DNA of 64,000 nt, from positions 322,501-386,500 of the forward strand of contig NZ_CP102428.1 in assembly GCF_024652905.1 (NCBI RefSeq), given 5' to 3'. The notes below the pieces were generated by a model. It was not told the DNA's origin. It searched no databases and saw nothing but the letters and a program-made list of their open reading frames with translations. The translations under genes and the position numbers were made by a program. Numbering within the stretch: position 1 is the stretch's first letter; each line of letters starts with the position of its first letter. Below, piece after piece: positions 1 through 7,757 of the stretch. Source of the stretch: Pseudomonas oryzihabitans (GTDB taxonomy: Bacteria; Pseudomonadota; Gammaproteobacteria; Pseudomonadales; Pseudomonadaceae).

Positions 1-572
1 GCCTCGATGCGCTGGCGATAGGTGGCGCGGTCGATGTCGGCGGCGAAGGGCGCGGTCAGGCGGAAGCCGTCGGCCTCGGGGCGTGCATCGGCAGCGAACA
101 GCGCGATCAGGCGTTGCCTTTCCGTCTCGTCCAGCCTGGGATGAAAGACCAGTTGGCTGGTCCGCGCCTGATGATCGCTGATCAGCGCCCAGGCATAGAG
201 GCCCAGGCGGGCATCGGGCAGCTGCAGGTCAGCGCGGGCGCCGTCCGGTAGGCGCTCCAGGCGGCGACCGAAGTCATAGCCGAGATAACCCAGCAGGCCA
301 CCGGCGAAGGGCAGGTCCACGCCCTCCGGCAGGTCCGCTTGGCCCAGGCTGGCCAGGGCGGTGCGTGTCCGGGCGAAAAAGGCTCGCCCCGACTCGCCGA
401 AGTCGGGTTGCAGCACTTCGCGCGGCCAGGCCGCCATCAGGTCGTAGCGACCGCGCTCGGCTACCGGCCGCCCGGAGTCCAGCAGCACCGCGCCGGGCTC
501 GCCCTGCAACAGGGCGAACCGCACCGTGGGATCGGCGTGGTAGGGCAGGGGATGCAACTGGCAGAGGGGCAT
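1..572 (-). CDS. pabB: Aminodeoxychorismate synthase component I (PabB), partial at its C-terminal side
   Basis: This is the first ~190 codons of PabB, which with PabA makes 4-amino-4-deoxychorismate for folate synthesis. The minus strand opens at the ATG at 570-572 and reads without a stop to the window edge. The protein begins MPLCQLHPLPYHADP and includes GAVLLDSGRPVAERGRYDL and PFAGGLLGYLGYDFGR, typical of the N-terminal part of the anthranilate synthase I/PabB family. The catalytic chorismate-binding domain lies outside the window. The gene diverges from the GntR gene at 727, with ~150 bp between them. PabB is preferred over TrpE because of close resemblance to pseudomonad PabB openings, from memory of the family. 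Confidence 0.85.
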   Translation of the reverse strand, partial: MPLCQLHPLPYHADPTVRFALLQGEPGAVLLDSGRPVAERGRYDLMAAWPREVLQPDFGESGRAFFARTRTALASLGQADLPEGVDLPFAGGLLGYLGYDFGRRLERLPDGARADLQLPDARLGLYAWALISDHQARTSQLVFHPRLDETERQRLIALFAADARPEADGFRLTAPFAADIDRATYRQRIE

Positions 573-654
573 GGCGAGGTCGGCTGGGGTGGGCGGCGCG
601 CTAGTGTAGCGAACCGCCTGGGGCGAGAGCGAGATACAGGGTGTCACAGCTGGA

Positions 655-727
655 TTGTCGACAAAGATTGACTGTAATGGCGTTCAGGCGTAGTTATCTG
701 ACCCATAAACACAAAAGGTGTCGACAA
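655..727. promoter_or_regulatory. Paired GntR/FadR-type operators flanking the prp promoter
   Basis: TTGTCGACAA (655-664) is a perfect 10-bp palindrome, and GTGTCGACAA (718-727) repeats its TGTCGACA core and touches the start codon at 727. Between them lie TTGACT (668-673) and, 17 bp on, TAGTTA (691-696), a plausible sigma-70 promoter. The dyad fits the FadR-subfamily operator pattern NyGTM(N0-1)KACNy. The arrangement suggests autoregulation of the GntR gene and of the prp operon behind it. Confidence 0.6.
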
Positions 728-1428
728 TGATCGATAGCCCCTTCCAGGTCGAAGCGCCCGAGACCGACAGTGGGACCCTCTCCGAGCAGGTCTTCCGCCG
801 GATCCGCGAGGCCATCGTCCGTGGCGACGTGGCGCCGGGCAGCAAGATTTCCGAGCCCGAGTTGGCGCGCACCTACGGCATCAGCCGCGGGCCGCTGCGC
901 GAGGCCATCCACCGGCTGGAAGGCCAGCGCCTGGTGGTGCGGGTGCCCCATGCCGGCGCGCGGGTCGCCGCCCTGAGTCTGGCTGAGCTGGTCGAGCTCT
1001 ACGAGATCCGCGAATCCCTCGAAGGCATGGCCTGCCGCCTGGCGGCCGAACGCCTCACGCCCCAGGGCATCGACGAACTGCGCCAGCTGCTGGATACCCA
1101 CGAGCGCGATCCGGCGTTCCAGGCCGGCACCGGTTACTACCTGCAGGAAGGCGACCACGACTTCCACTACCGCATCATCCAGGCCAGCGGCAACGGCATG
1201 CTGGTGCGGCTGCTCTGCGGCGAGCTCTATCACCTGGTGCGCATGTACCGGCTCAAGGTCTCCGCCACCCCCAATCGGCCGCGCCAGGCCTTCGCCGAGC
1301 ACCATCGCATCCTCGATGCCCTGGCCGAAGGCGATGGCGAACTGGCCGAACTGCTGATGCGCCGCCACATCGCCGCCTCCAAGCGCAACCTGCAGCACCA
1401 TCCCCTAGTCACCGATCAGTCGAGGTAA
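727..1428 (+). CDS. GntR-family (FadR/FCD subfamily) regulator of the methylcitrate operon
   Basis: This 233-residue protein has an N-terminal winged helix-turn-helix (residues ~17-75, including [20 protein letters not shown]) and an alpha-helical FCD ligand domain. It ends 4 bp before prpB, so it is probably first in the operon and its local regulator, as in other pseudomonads. The likely effector is a methylcitrate-cycle intermediate, by inference. The ATG at 727 is preferred to the GTG at 718 because AAAGGTG lies about 6 bases upstream of it. The start codon overlaps one of two TGTCGACA dyads. Confidence 0.88.
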   Translation: MIDSPFQVEAPETDSGTLSEQVFRRIREAIVRGDVAPGSKISEPELARTYGISRGPLREAIHRLEGQRLVVRVPHAGARVAALSLAELVELYEIRESLEGMACRLAAERLTPQGIDELRQLLDTHERDPAFQAGTGYYLQEGDHDFHYRIIQASGNGMLVRLLCGELYHLVRMYRLKVSATPNRPRQAFAEHHRILDALAEGDGELAELLMRRHIAASKRNLQHHPLVTDQSR

Positions 1429-1432
1429 CGCC

Positions 1433-2320
1433 ATGCCTGCCGTCAGTCCCGGCCAGAAATTCCGCGCCGCCGTCGCCGCCGAACGCCCGCTGCAGGTGGT
1501 CGGCACGCTCAACGCCAATCATGCGCTGCTGGCCAAGCGTGCCGGCTTCCAGGCCGTCTACCTCTCCGGCGGCGGGGTCGCGGCCGGCTCCCTGGGGTTG
1601 CCGGACCTGGGCATCAGCGGCCTGGAAGATGTGCTGATCGACGTCCGCCGCATCACCGATGTCTGCGATCTGCCGCTGCTGGTGGACGTCGATACCGGCT
1701 TTGGTGCCTCGGCCTTCAACGTCGCCCGCACCACCCGCGCCCTGATCAAGGCGGGCGCGGCGGCCATGCACATAGAGGATCAGGTAGGTGCCAAGCGCTG
1801 CGGTCATCGACCCGGCAAGGAAATCGTCAGCCAGCAGGAGATGGTCGATCGCATCAAGGCGGCGGTGGATGCCCGCACCGACCCGGACTTCGTCATCATG
1901 GCACGCACCGATGCCCTGGCCGTGGAAGGCCTGCAAGCGGCCATCGATCGCGCCTGCGCCTGCGTCGAGGCCGGCGCCGACATGATCTTTCCCGAGGCCA
2001 TCACCGAGCTGCCCATGTACCGCCAGTTCGCCCAGGCGGTAGGGGTGCCGATCCTCGCCAACATCACCGAATTCGGCGCCACGCCGCTGTTCACCACTGA
2101 GGAGCTGGCCGGCGCCGACGTCAGTCTGGTGCTCTATCCGCTGTCGGCCTTCCGTGCCGCCAATCGCGCCGCCGAAAACGTCTACACCGCGATCCGCCGC
2201 GACGGCAGCCAGCAGGCGGTGGTCGACACCATGCAGACCCGCGCCGAACTCTACGACCGCATCGACTATCACCGATATGAAGACCAGCTGGATCGCCTGT
2301 TCCAGCAAGGCAAATCCTGA
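1433..2320 (+). CDS. prpB: 2-methylisocitrate lyase
   Basis: This 295-residue enzyme of the isocitrate lyase/PEP mutase family cleaves 2-methylisocitrate to pyruvate and succinate, the last step of the methylcitrate cycle for propionyl-CoA. The metal-binding DVDTGFG motif lies near residue 85 and the catalytic KRCGH near residues 120-125. The short length (near 295 rather than 430-530) separates it from isocitrate lyase; a true aceA is at 5568-7163. GAGG sits just before the ATG. It is followed 55 bp later by prpC. Confidence 0.96.
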   Translation: MPAVSPGQKFRAAVAAERPLQVVGTLNANHALLAKRAGFQAVYLSGGGVAAGSLGLPDLGISGLEDVLIDVRRITDVCDLPLLVDVDTGFGASAFNVARTTRALIKAGAAAMHIEDQVGAKRCGHRPGKEIVSQQEMVDRIKAAVDARTDPDFVIMARTDALAVEGLQAAIDRACACVEAGADMIFPEAITELPMYRQFAQAVGVPILANITEFGATPLFTTEELAGADVSLVLYPLSAFRAANRAAENVYTAIRRDGSQQAVVDTMQTRAELYDRIDYHRYEDQLDRLFQQGKS

Positions 2321-2375
2321 CGCTCCACCCTGAACGCCCGCTTTTTCGCACAACAACTCCAAGAGGAGCGAGACG

Positions 2376-3503
2376 ATGGCAGACAGCAAAACCCTCGGCG
2401 GCGCCGGCCTGCGTGGCCAGGTCGCCGGCCGCACCGCGCTATGCACCGTCGGCAAGACCGGCGCCGGCCTCACCTACCGGGGCTATGACATCCGTGAGTT
2501 GGCTGCTGGGGCCGACTTCGAGGAGGTGGCTCACCTGTTGCTCTATGGCGAGTTGCCTACCCAGGCGCGACTGGACGCCTATCGCCAGCGCCTGGCTGCG
2601 TTGCGCGATCTGCCGCAGCCGCTCAAGGAAGGCTTGGAGCGCATTCCCGCCAGTGCCCACCCCATGGATGTGATGCGCACCGGTGCCTCGCTGCTGGGTA
2701 CCCTGGAGCCGGAGCACAGCTTCGCCGACCAGCAACAGGTCGCCGACCGCCTGCTCGGCGCCTTCCCGGCGATCCTGCTCTACTGGCATCACTTCAGCCA
2801 GAGCGGCACCCGTATCGACTGCAGCAGTGACGCCCCGGACATCGCCAGCCACTTCCTCACCCTGTTGCATGGCAAGGCACCCAGCGACCTGCATGCCCGG
2901 GTAATGAACGTCTCGTTGATTCTCTATGCCGAGCACGAATTCAACGCTTCCACCTTTACCGCCCGGGTCTGCGCCTCGACGCTGTCCGACCTCTATTCCT
3001 GCGTCACCGGTGCCATCGGCTCCCTGCGCGGGCCGCTGCACGGTGGGGCCAACGAGGCGGCCATGGCGCTGATCGAGCGCTTCGCCTCGCCCGAGGAAGC
3101 GGTCACCGGCCTCAAGCAGATGCTCGAACGCAAGGAAAAGGTGATGGGCTTCGGTCACGCCATCTACCGCGACAGCGATCCGCGTAACGAGGTGATCAAG
3201 GACTACGCCCGGCAACTGGCGGCGGAGGTGGGCGACAGGGTGCTGTTCCCGGTCTCGGAAGCCATCGACCGCACTATGAAGGAAGAGAAGGGGTTGTTTC
3301 CCAACGCCGACTTCTATCACGCCTCGGCCTATCACTTCCTCGGCATCCCGACGCCGCTATTCACCCCGATCTTCGTCTGCTCGCGCACGGCCGGCTGGTG
3401 TGCCCATGTCTTCGAGCAGCGCGCCGACAACCGCATCATCCGCCCCAGCGCGGACTACATCGGTGTCGAGCAGCGGGCCTTCACGCCCATCGCCAATCGC
3501 TGA
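2376..3503 (+). CDS. prpC: 2-methylcitrate synthase
   Basis: This 375-residue protein of the citrate synthase superfamily condenses propionyl-CoA with oxaloacetate. Visible family motifs are RGPLHGGANEAAM and GFGHAIYRDSDPR, which carry the two active-site histidines, and the short length is typical of PrpC rather than of the ~430-residue GltA. AAGAGGAG lies upstream of the ATG. It is downstream of prpB; the next gene is prpD after a 112-bp gap that holds a REP-like element. The acnD and prpF genes that often follow prpC in pseudomonads are not here. Confidence 0.95.
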   Translation: MADSKTLGGAGLRGQVAGRTALCTVGKTGAGLTYRGYDIRELAAGADFEEVAHLLLYGELPTQARLDAYRQRLAALRDLPQPLKEGLERIPASAHPMDVMRTGASLLGTLEPEHSFADQQQVADRLLGAFPAILLYWHHFSQSGTRIDCSSDAPDIASHFLTLLHGKAPSDLHARVMNVSLILYAEHEFNASTFTARVCASTLSDLYSCVTGAIGSLRGPLHGGANEAAMALIERFASPEEAVTGLKQMLERKEKVMGFGHAIYRDSDPRNEVIKDYARQLAAEVGDRVLFPVSEAIDRTMKEEKGLFPNADFYHASAYHFLGIPTPLFTPIFVCSRTAGWCAHVFEQRADNRIIRPSADYIGVEQRAFTPIANR

Positions 3504-3507
3504 ACAT

Positions 3508-3600
3508 CTCTGATCGCGGCCATGGGCCGCTCCTACGGGAGCGATCCATGACCAAACTTGTAGGAGCGGCCGCATCGGCGGACCGCCATGACCACGATGT
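3508..3600. repeat. REP-like inverted repeat between prpC and prpD
   Basis: The prpC-prpD gap contains GGCCGCTCCTAC and, inverted, GTAGGAGCGGCC, the core of the extragenic palindromes common in Pseudomonas. The two halves can pair as a long hairpin in the mRNA. It may stabilise the upstream transcript or lower expression of prpD relative to prpBC; that role is inference. Confidence 0.65.
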
Positions 3601-3615
3601 AAGGAACCAAAACCC

Positions 3616-5100
3616 ATGAGCGCCAACGTCGATCTCAACAACCGGCCCGACTACGACCAGGTCATCCAGGACCTGGCCGACTACGTGCTGAACTATCAGG
3701 TGGAATCCCAGGAAGCCCTGGACACCGCCCGCAACTGCCTGATGGACACTCTGGGCTGCGGCCTGCTATCCCTGCGCTTCCCCGAGTGCACCAAGCTGCT
3801 CGGCCCTCAGGTGGAAGGCACCGTGGTGCCCCAGGGCGCGCGGGTGCCGGGCACCAGCTATCGCCTGGATCCGGTCAAGGCGGCCTGGGACATCGGCTGC
3901 ATCATTCGCTGGCTGGACTACAACGACACCTGGCTGGCGGCCGAATGGGGCCACCCTTCCGACAACCTCGGCGCCATCCTGGCGGTGGCCGACCACCTCT
4001 CCCAGCGCCGCGTCGCCCAGGGCGAAGCACCCCTGACCATGCGCCAGGTGCTGGAGGCCATGATCATGGCCCACGAGATCCAGGGGGTGTTCGCCCTGGA
4101 GAACTCCTTCAACCGCGTCGGCCTGGACCATGTTTTCCTGGTCAAGCTGGCGTCCACCGCGGTCAGCGCCAAGCTGATGGGGGCCAACCGCGAGCAGCTG
4201 CTGTCAGCCCTGTCCCATGCCTTCGTCGATGGCCAGGCGCTGCGCACCTATCGCCATGCGCCCAATGCCGGCAGCCGCAAGTCCTGGGCCGCCGGCGACG
4301 CCTCCAGTCGTGGCGTGCGCCTGGCCGACATCGCCCTGCGTGGCGAGATGGGCATCCCTGGCGTACTCAGCGCACCCCAGTGGGGCTTCTATGACGTGCT
4401 GTTCAGCCACACCAACAAGGACCTGGCCACCAAGCCCGTCGACCAGCGCCAGTTCCGCTTCCCCCAGGGCTTCGGCAGCTACGTGATGGAGCACGTGCTG
4501 TTCAAGATCAGCTTCCCGGCGGAATTCCACGCCCAGACCGCCGCCGAGGCCGCGGTGATCCTGCATCCCCAGGTCCGCGACCGGGTGGACCAGATCGAGA
4601 AGATCGTGGTGATCACCCACGAATCGGCCATCCGCATCATCTCCAAGCAGGGCCCCATGGCCAACGCCGCCGACCGTGACCACTGCCTGCAGTACATGAT
4701 CGCCGTGCCGCTGCTGTTCGGCGATCTGGTCGCCGAACACTATGAGGACGCCTTCCACCAGGCCCATCCACGGATCGACCAGCTGCGCGAGAAGATGGAG
4801 ATCGTCGAGGACGAGCGCTACAGCCGCGAATACCTGGAAGCCGACAAGCGTTCCATCGCCAACGCCCTGCAGGTGTTCTTCACCGATGGCAGCAGCACCG
4901 AGAAGATCGCCATCGAGTACCCGGTAGGTCATCGCCGTCGTCGTGAAGAGGGCATTCCGCTGCTGGAGCGCAAATTCCAGAGCAACCTGGCGACGCGCTT
5001 CACGGCCGCTCGCTGCGCCCAGATCTTCGAGCTGTGCAAGGACCAGGCGGGACTGGAAGCCACCCCCGTGCACCGCTTCGTGGATCTGTTCGTTCTTTGA
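3616..5100 (+). CDS. prpD: 2-methylcitrate dehydratase
   Basis: This 494-residue MmgE/PrpD-family protein dehydrates 2-methylcitrate to 2-methyl-cis-aconitate, after which an aconitase (usually AcnB) forms 2-methylisocitrate. Family features include [19 protein letters not shown] in the N-terminal helical domain. Its length matches E. coli PrpD (483 residues). Because no acnD-prpF pair accompanies it, the operon has the enteric-style prpBCD composition and PrpD is probably the main dehydratase. AAGGAACC lies ahead of the ATG. The next genes are on the opposite strand, so it probably ends the transcription unit. Confidence 0.95.
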   Translation: MSANVDLNNRPDYDQVIQDLADYVLNYQVESQEALDTARNCLMDTLGCGLLSLRFPECTKLLGPQVEGTVVPQGARVPGTSYRLDPVKAAWDIGCIIRWLDYNDTWLAAEWGHPSDNLGAILAVADHLSQRRVAQGEAPLTMRQVLEAMIMAHEIQGVFALENSFNRVGLDHVFLVKLASTAVSAKLMGANREQLLSALSHAFVDGQALRTYRHAPNAGSRKSWAAGDASSRGVRLADIALRGEMGIPGVLSAPQWGFYDVLFSHTNKDLATKPVDQRQFRFPQGFGSYVMEHVLFKISFPAEFHAQTAAEAAVILHPQVRDRVDQIEKIVVITHESAIRIISKQGPMANAADRDHCLQYMIAVPLLFGDLVAEHYEDAFHQAHPRIDQLREKMEIVEDERYSREYLEADKRSIANALQVFFTDGSSTEKIAIEYPVGHRRRREEGIPLLERKFQSNLATRFTAARCAQIFELCKDQAGLEATPVHRFVDLFVL

Positions 5101-5211
5101 ATAGAGGAGGCGACTCGATCGAGCCTGCAGGGCCATGCAGGATCAGGCGAGTCGCCTCGAAGGTGGGGCAGGGCATGGCGGGTGGTCAACTACCCGTCGC
5201 GCCCTTTTCTT

Positions 5212-5541
5212 TTAGTAGTAACGGTCCACATAGGCCGGGCGTTGCTGCCGACCGGCCAGGCGCCAGTGTTCCTGCAGGGCAGCGTGGACGCTCCTGATGA
5301 AGTGCTCGTCCGCTGCCGCCGATTTGCCGACGTAGCCGCCGCCTCTGTTGTAGGTCTTGAAGCGGATGCGCAGGCTGGGATGGCGCTGCTCGAACTGCTC
5401 GGGCGTCTCGCCGCCGGGCAGGCGGTCGACATGCACCGCGCCGCTCTCGCAGACCCAGAGGATATGGTTGTGGTTCTTGTCCTTGAGCCCGGCGAAGAGT
5501 TGCTTGAGATCGTCCAGGCTGGGGTTGTCGTTCAGGTTCAT
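5212..5541 (-). CDS. Conserved hypothetical protein downstream of aceA
   Basis: This 109-residue soluble, charged protein has no signal peptide or membrane segment and no motif I recognise; it contains NHNHILWVCESGAVHVDRLPG and ends PAYVDRYY. It starts 26 bp after the aceA stop on the same strand, so it is probably co-transcribed. A small hypothetical gene next to aceA is also known in P. aeruginosa, which suggests a conserved though unknown link to the glyoxylate shunt. The ATG at 5541 is preferred: an AGGA-type site precedes it and upstream in-frame extension runs through aceA. Confidence 0.75.
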   Translation of the reverse strand: MNLNDNPSLDDLKQLFAGLKDKNHNHILWVCESGAVHVDRLPGGETPEQFEQRHPSLRIRFKTYNRGGGYVGKSAAADEHFIRSVHAALQEHWRLAGRQQRPAYVDRYY

Positions 5542-5567
5542 GAGCGTGTCCTCCACAGTGGCCGTGA

Positions 5568-7163
5568 TCAATGGAATTGGTTCATGGTGTTGTCCTTGCC
5601 CGCCGCCTTGAGCGCGGCTTCCCCGGCAAAGTATTCCTTGTGGTCGTCGCCCATGTCCGAGCCGGCCATGTTCTGGTGCTTGACGCAGGCGATGCCCTGG
5701 CGGATCTCCTGGCGCTGCACGCCCTTGACGTAGGCCAGCATGCCTTCCTCGGCGAAGTAGCCCTTGGCCAGGTTGTCGGTGGACAGGGCCGCGGTGTGGT
5801 AGGTGGGCAGGGTGATCAGGTGGTGGAAGATGCCCGCTTCCCGCGCTGCATCGCGCTGGAAGCTCTGGATCCGCGCATCGGCCAGACGCCCCAGTTCGGT
5901 GTCGTCGTAGTCCACGCTCATCAGCTTGGCGCGGTCGTAGGCGGACACGTCCTTGCCTTCGGCCTGCAGGGCGTCGAACACCTGCTGACGGAAACTCAGG
6001 GTCCAGTTGAAGGAGGGGCTGTTGTTGTAGACCAGCTTGGCGTTGGGCACGACTTCGCGGATGCGGTCGACCATGGCCTTGATCTGGCCGACGTGGGGCT
6101 TCTCGGTCTCGATCCACAGCAGGTCGGCGCCGTTCTGCAGCGAGGTGATGCAGTCCAGCACCACCCGGTCCACGCCGCTGCCGGCACGGAACTGGAACAG
6201 GCCGCTGGCCAGGCGCTTGGGCTTGAGCAGCTTGCCGTCGCGGCTGATGAGGACGTCGCCGTTGCCCAGTTGGCTGGCGTCCACCTCGTCGCAGTCGAGG
6301 AAGCTGTTGTACTGGTCGCCCAGGTCGCCCGGCTGCTTGCTCACGGCGATCTGCTTGGTCAGGCCGGCGCCCAGGGAGTCGGTGCGGGCGACGATGACGC
6401 CCTCGTCCACGCCCAGTTCGAGGAAGGCGTAGCGCACCGCGTTGATCTTGGCCAGGAAGTCCTCGTGGGGCACCGTGACCTTGCCGTCCTGGTGGCCGCA
6501 CTGCTTCTCGTCGGAGACCTGGTTTTCCAGCTGGATGCAGCAGGCCCCGGCTTCGATCATCTTCTTGGCCAGCAGGTAGGTGGCCTCGGCGTTGCCGAAA
6601 CCGGCGTCGATGTCGGCGATGATCGGCACCACGTGGGTCTCGTAGTTGTCGATCTTGGCCTGGATGGCGGCGGCCTTGGCGTTCTCGTCGGCGGCGCGGG
6701 CGGCATCCAGCTCGCGGAACAGCATGGCCAGCTCGCGGGCGTCGGCCTGACGCAGGAAGGTGTAGAGCTCTTCGATCAGCGCCGGCACGCTGGTTTTCTC
6801 GTGCATGGACTGATCGGGCAACGGGCCGAATTCCGAGCGCAGCGCGGCGATCATCCAGCCGGAGAGGTAGAGGTAACGACCTTTCGTGCTGCCCAGGTGC
6901 TTCTTGATGGCGATCAGCTTCTGCTGCCCGATGAAGCCGTGCCAGCAGCCCAGCGACTGGGTGTAGGCGCTGCTGTCGGCGTCGTAGGCGGCCATGTCCC
7001 GGCGCATGATGGCCGCGCAGTGGCGGGCGATGTCGAGACCGGTCTTGAAGCGGTTCTGCAGACGCATCCGCGCGGCGTATTCCGGGTTGATGGCGCTCCA
7101 GTGATTGCCGGCAGTGGTCTTGAGGGCGGCGATGGCCTGAACGTCGTTCTCGTAAGCGGACAT
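5568..7163 (-). CDS. aceA: Isocitrate lyase
   Basis: This 531-residue isocitrate lyase of the long pseudomonad subtype splits isocitrate to glyoxylate and succinate. The Mg2+-binding segment IADIDAGFGN lies at ~182-191, and the catalytic loop reads KQCGH at ~220-224 (Cys222) in place of the enteric KKCGH; the Q variant is known in this longer subtype. It allows growth on acetate and fatty acids. The ~590-bp upstream region has two long-spaced dyads likely to bind a carbon-metabolism regulator and a leader hairpin at 7225-7242. Confidence 0.97.
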   Translation of the reverse strand: MSAYENDVQAIAALKTTAGNHWSAINPEYAARMRLQNRFKTGLDIARHCAAIMRRDMAAYDADSSAYTQSLGCWHGFIGQQKLIAIKKHLGSTKGRYLYLSGWMIAALRSEFGPLPDQSMHEKTSVPALIEELYTFLRQADARELAMLFRELDAARAADENAKAAAIQAKIDNYETHVVPIIADIDAGFGNAEATYLLAKKMIEAGACCIQLENQVSDEKQCGHQDGKVTVPHEDFLAKINAVRYAFLELGVDEGVIVARTDSLGAGLTKQIAVSKQPGDLGDQYNSFLDCDEVDASQLGNGDVLISRDGKLLKPKRLASGLFQFRAGSGVDRVVLDCITSLQNGADLLWIETEKPHVGQIKAMVDRIREVVPNAKLVYNNSPSFNWTLSFRQQVFDALQAEGKDVSAYDRAKLMSVDYDDTELGRLADARIQSFQRDAAREAGIFHHLITLPTYHTAALSTDNLAKGYFAEEGMLAYVKGVQRQEIRQGIACVKHQNMAGSDMGDDHKEYFAGEAALKAAGKDNTMNQFH

Positions 7164-7370
7164 GAGTCGATCCTTCTCGATGAGGTTGGCTTGGGTACCA
7201 GTCTTTTCCCAACGTCCGGCAGCGGGGTGGCGGTTGCCACCCGGATACCGGTCGCGAAGGCGAAAGGTCAGCCCAGCTGTCGAGTCATGTCGCCGTACGT
7301 ACCTGCATGGATCCGGACGTCACCTCTGGCGACGCTGCCTCGAGCAGCGCGGCATTTCAGTCGTCTTCTC

Positions 7371-7537
7371 TTGTAGTGCCTCTTGAGCATCACTACGCAA
7401 GACGGCCCGAGGGTCACCCGGAGCCCAGGCGCGACCCGCATGGATAGAGGGTTCGCGTCCGGTGCAACTAAAGATTTGCAGGAGATCAGCATGTCGTCAA
7501 CCGTGTTTTGTAGTGCTTTCGTATAGTCACTACAAAA
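7371..7537. promoter_or_regulatory. Two RccR-like dyads upstream of aceA
   Basis: Site A: TTGTAGTG (7371-7378), 12 bp, CACTACGCAA (7391-7400). Site B: TTTTGTAGTG (7506-7515), 12 bp, CACTACAAAA (7528-7537), a perfect 10-bp dyad. Both have TGTAGTG and CACTAC arms with the same 12-bp spacer. The half sites resemble those I recall for RccR, the KDPG-responsive RpiR-family regulator that controls aceA in other Pseudomonas; assignment to RccR is inference. Confidence 0.6.
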
Positions 7538-7713
7538 GTCGTAGAAGCGGCCGGGAGCGGGTTTGGGGCGTCTATTGCTGACTCATGGGTCGCAGGTTTC
7601 GGCAAAACAGGGCCGTAAGCCACGGCACTGGCCGTGACCCTGCGGTCACTCGGGAGGTGCTCCGTGGGGCTCTGGTCTTTGCCCCCGGTGGGGGCAGAGG
7701 CGAGGAGGGCGGT

Positions 7714-7750
7714 GGGACTTGCCGGTCAGTGCCGACGAACGGTAAGTCCC
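7714..7750 (-). terminator. Stem-loop after the FIST chemoreceptor gene
   Basis: GGGACTTGCCG (7714-7724) pairs with CGGTAAGTCCC (7740-7750), with one G-T pair and a 15-base loop, 8 bp beyond the stop codon. No T-run follows, so a Rho-independent terminator is only possible. Confidence 0.4.
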
Positions 7751-7757
7751 TTGCGGC

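Larger units (their letters stand above)
7164..7757. other. aceA control region, gene-free
   Basis: There is no convincing gene in these 594 bp. A leader hairpin, GGGTGGC (7225-7231) with GCCACCC (7236-7242), precedes aceA. Two operator-like dyads lie at 7371-7400 and 7506-7537. The far end has three stem-loops: GTGACC/GGTCAC (7634-7649), TGCCCCC/GGGGGCA near 7679-7696, and GGGACTTGCCG/CGGTAAGTCCC (7714-7750). The last of these is just past the chemoreceptor stop and probably helps to end its transcript. Confidence 0.7.

Noticed and set aside
5571-7376. A 601-codon open frame on the plus strand opposite aceA.
   Set aside because: Same cause: antisense shadow of a strong GC3 bias. The minus strand encodes clear isocitrate lyase.
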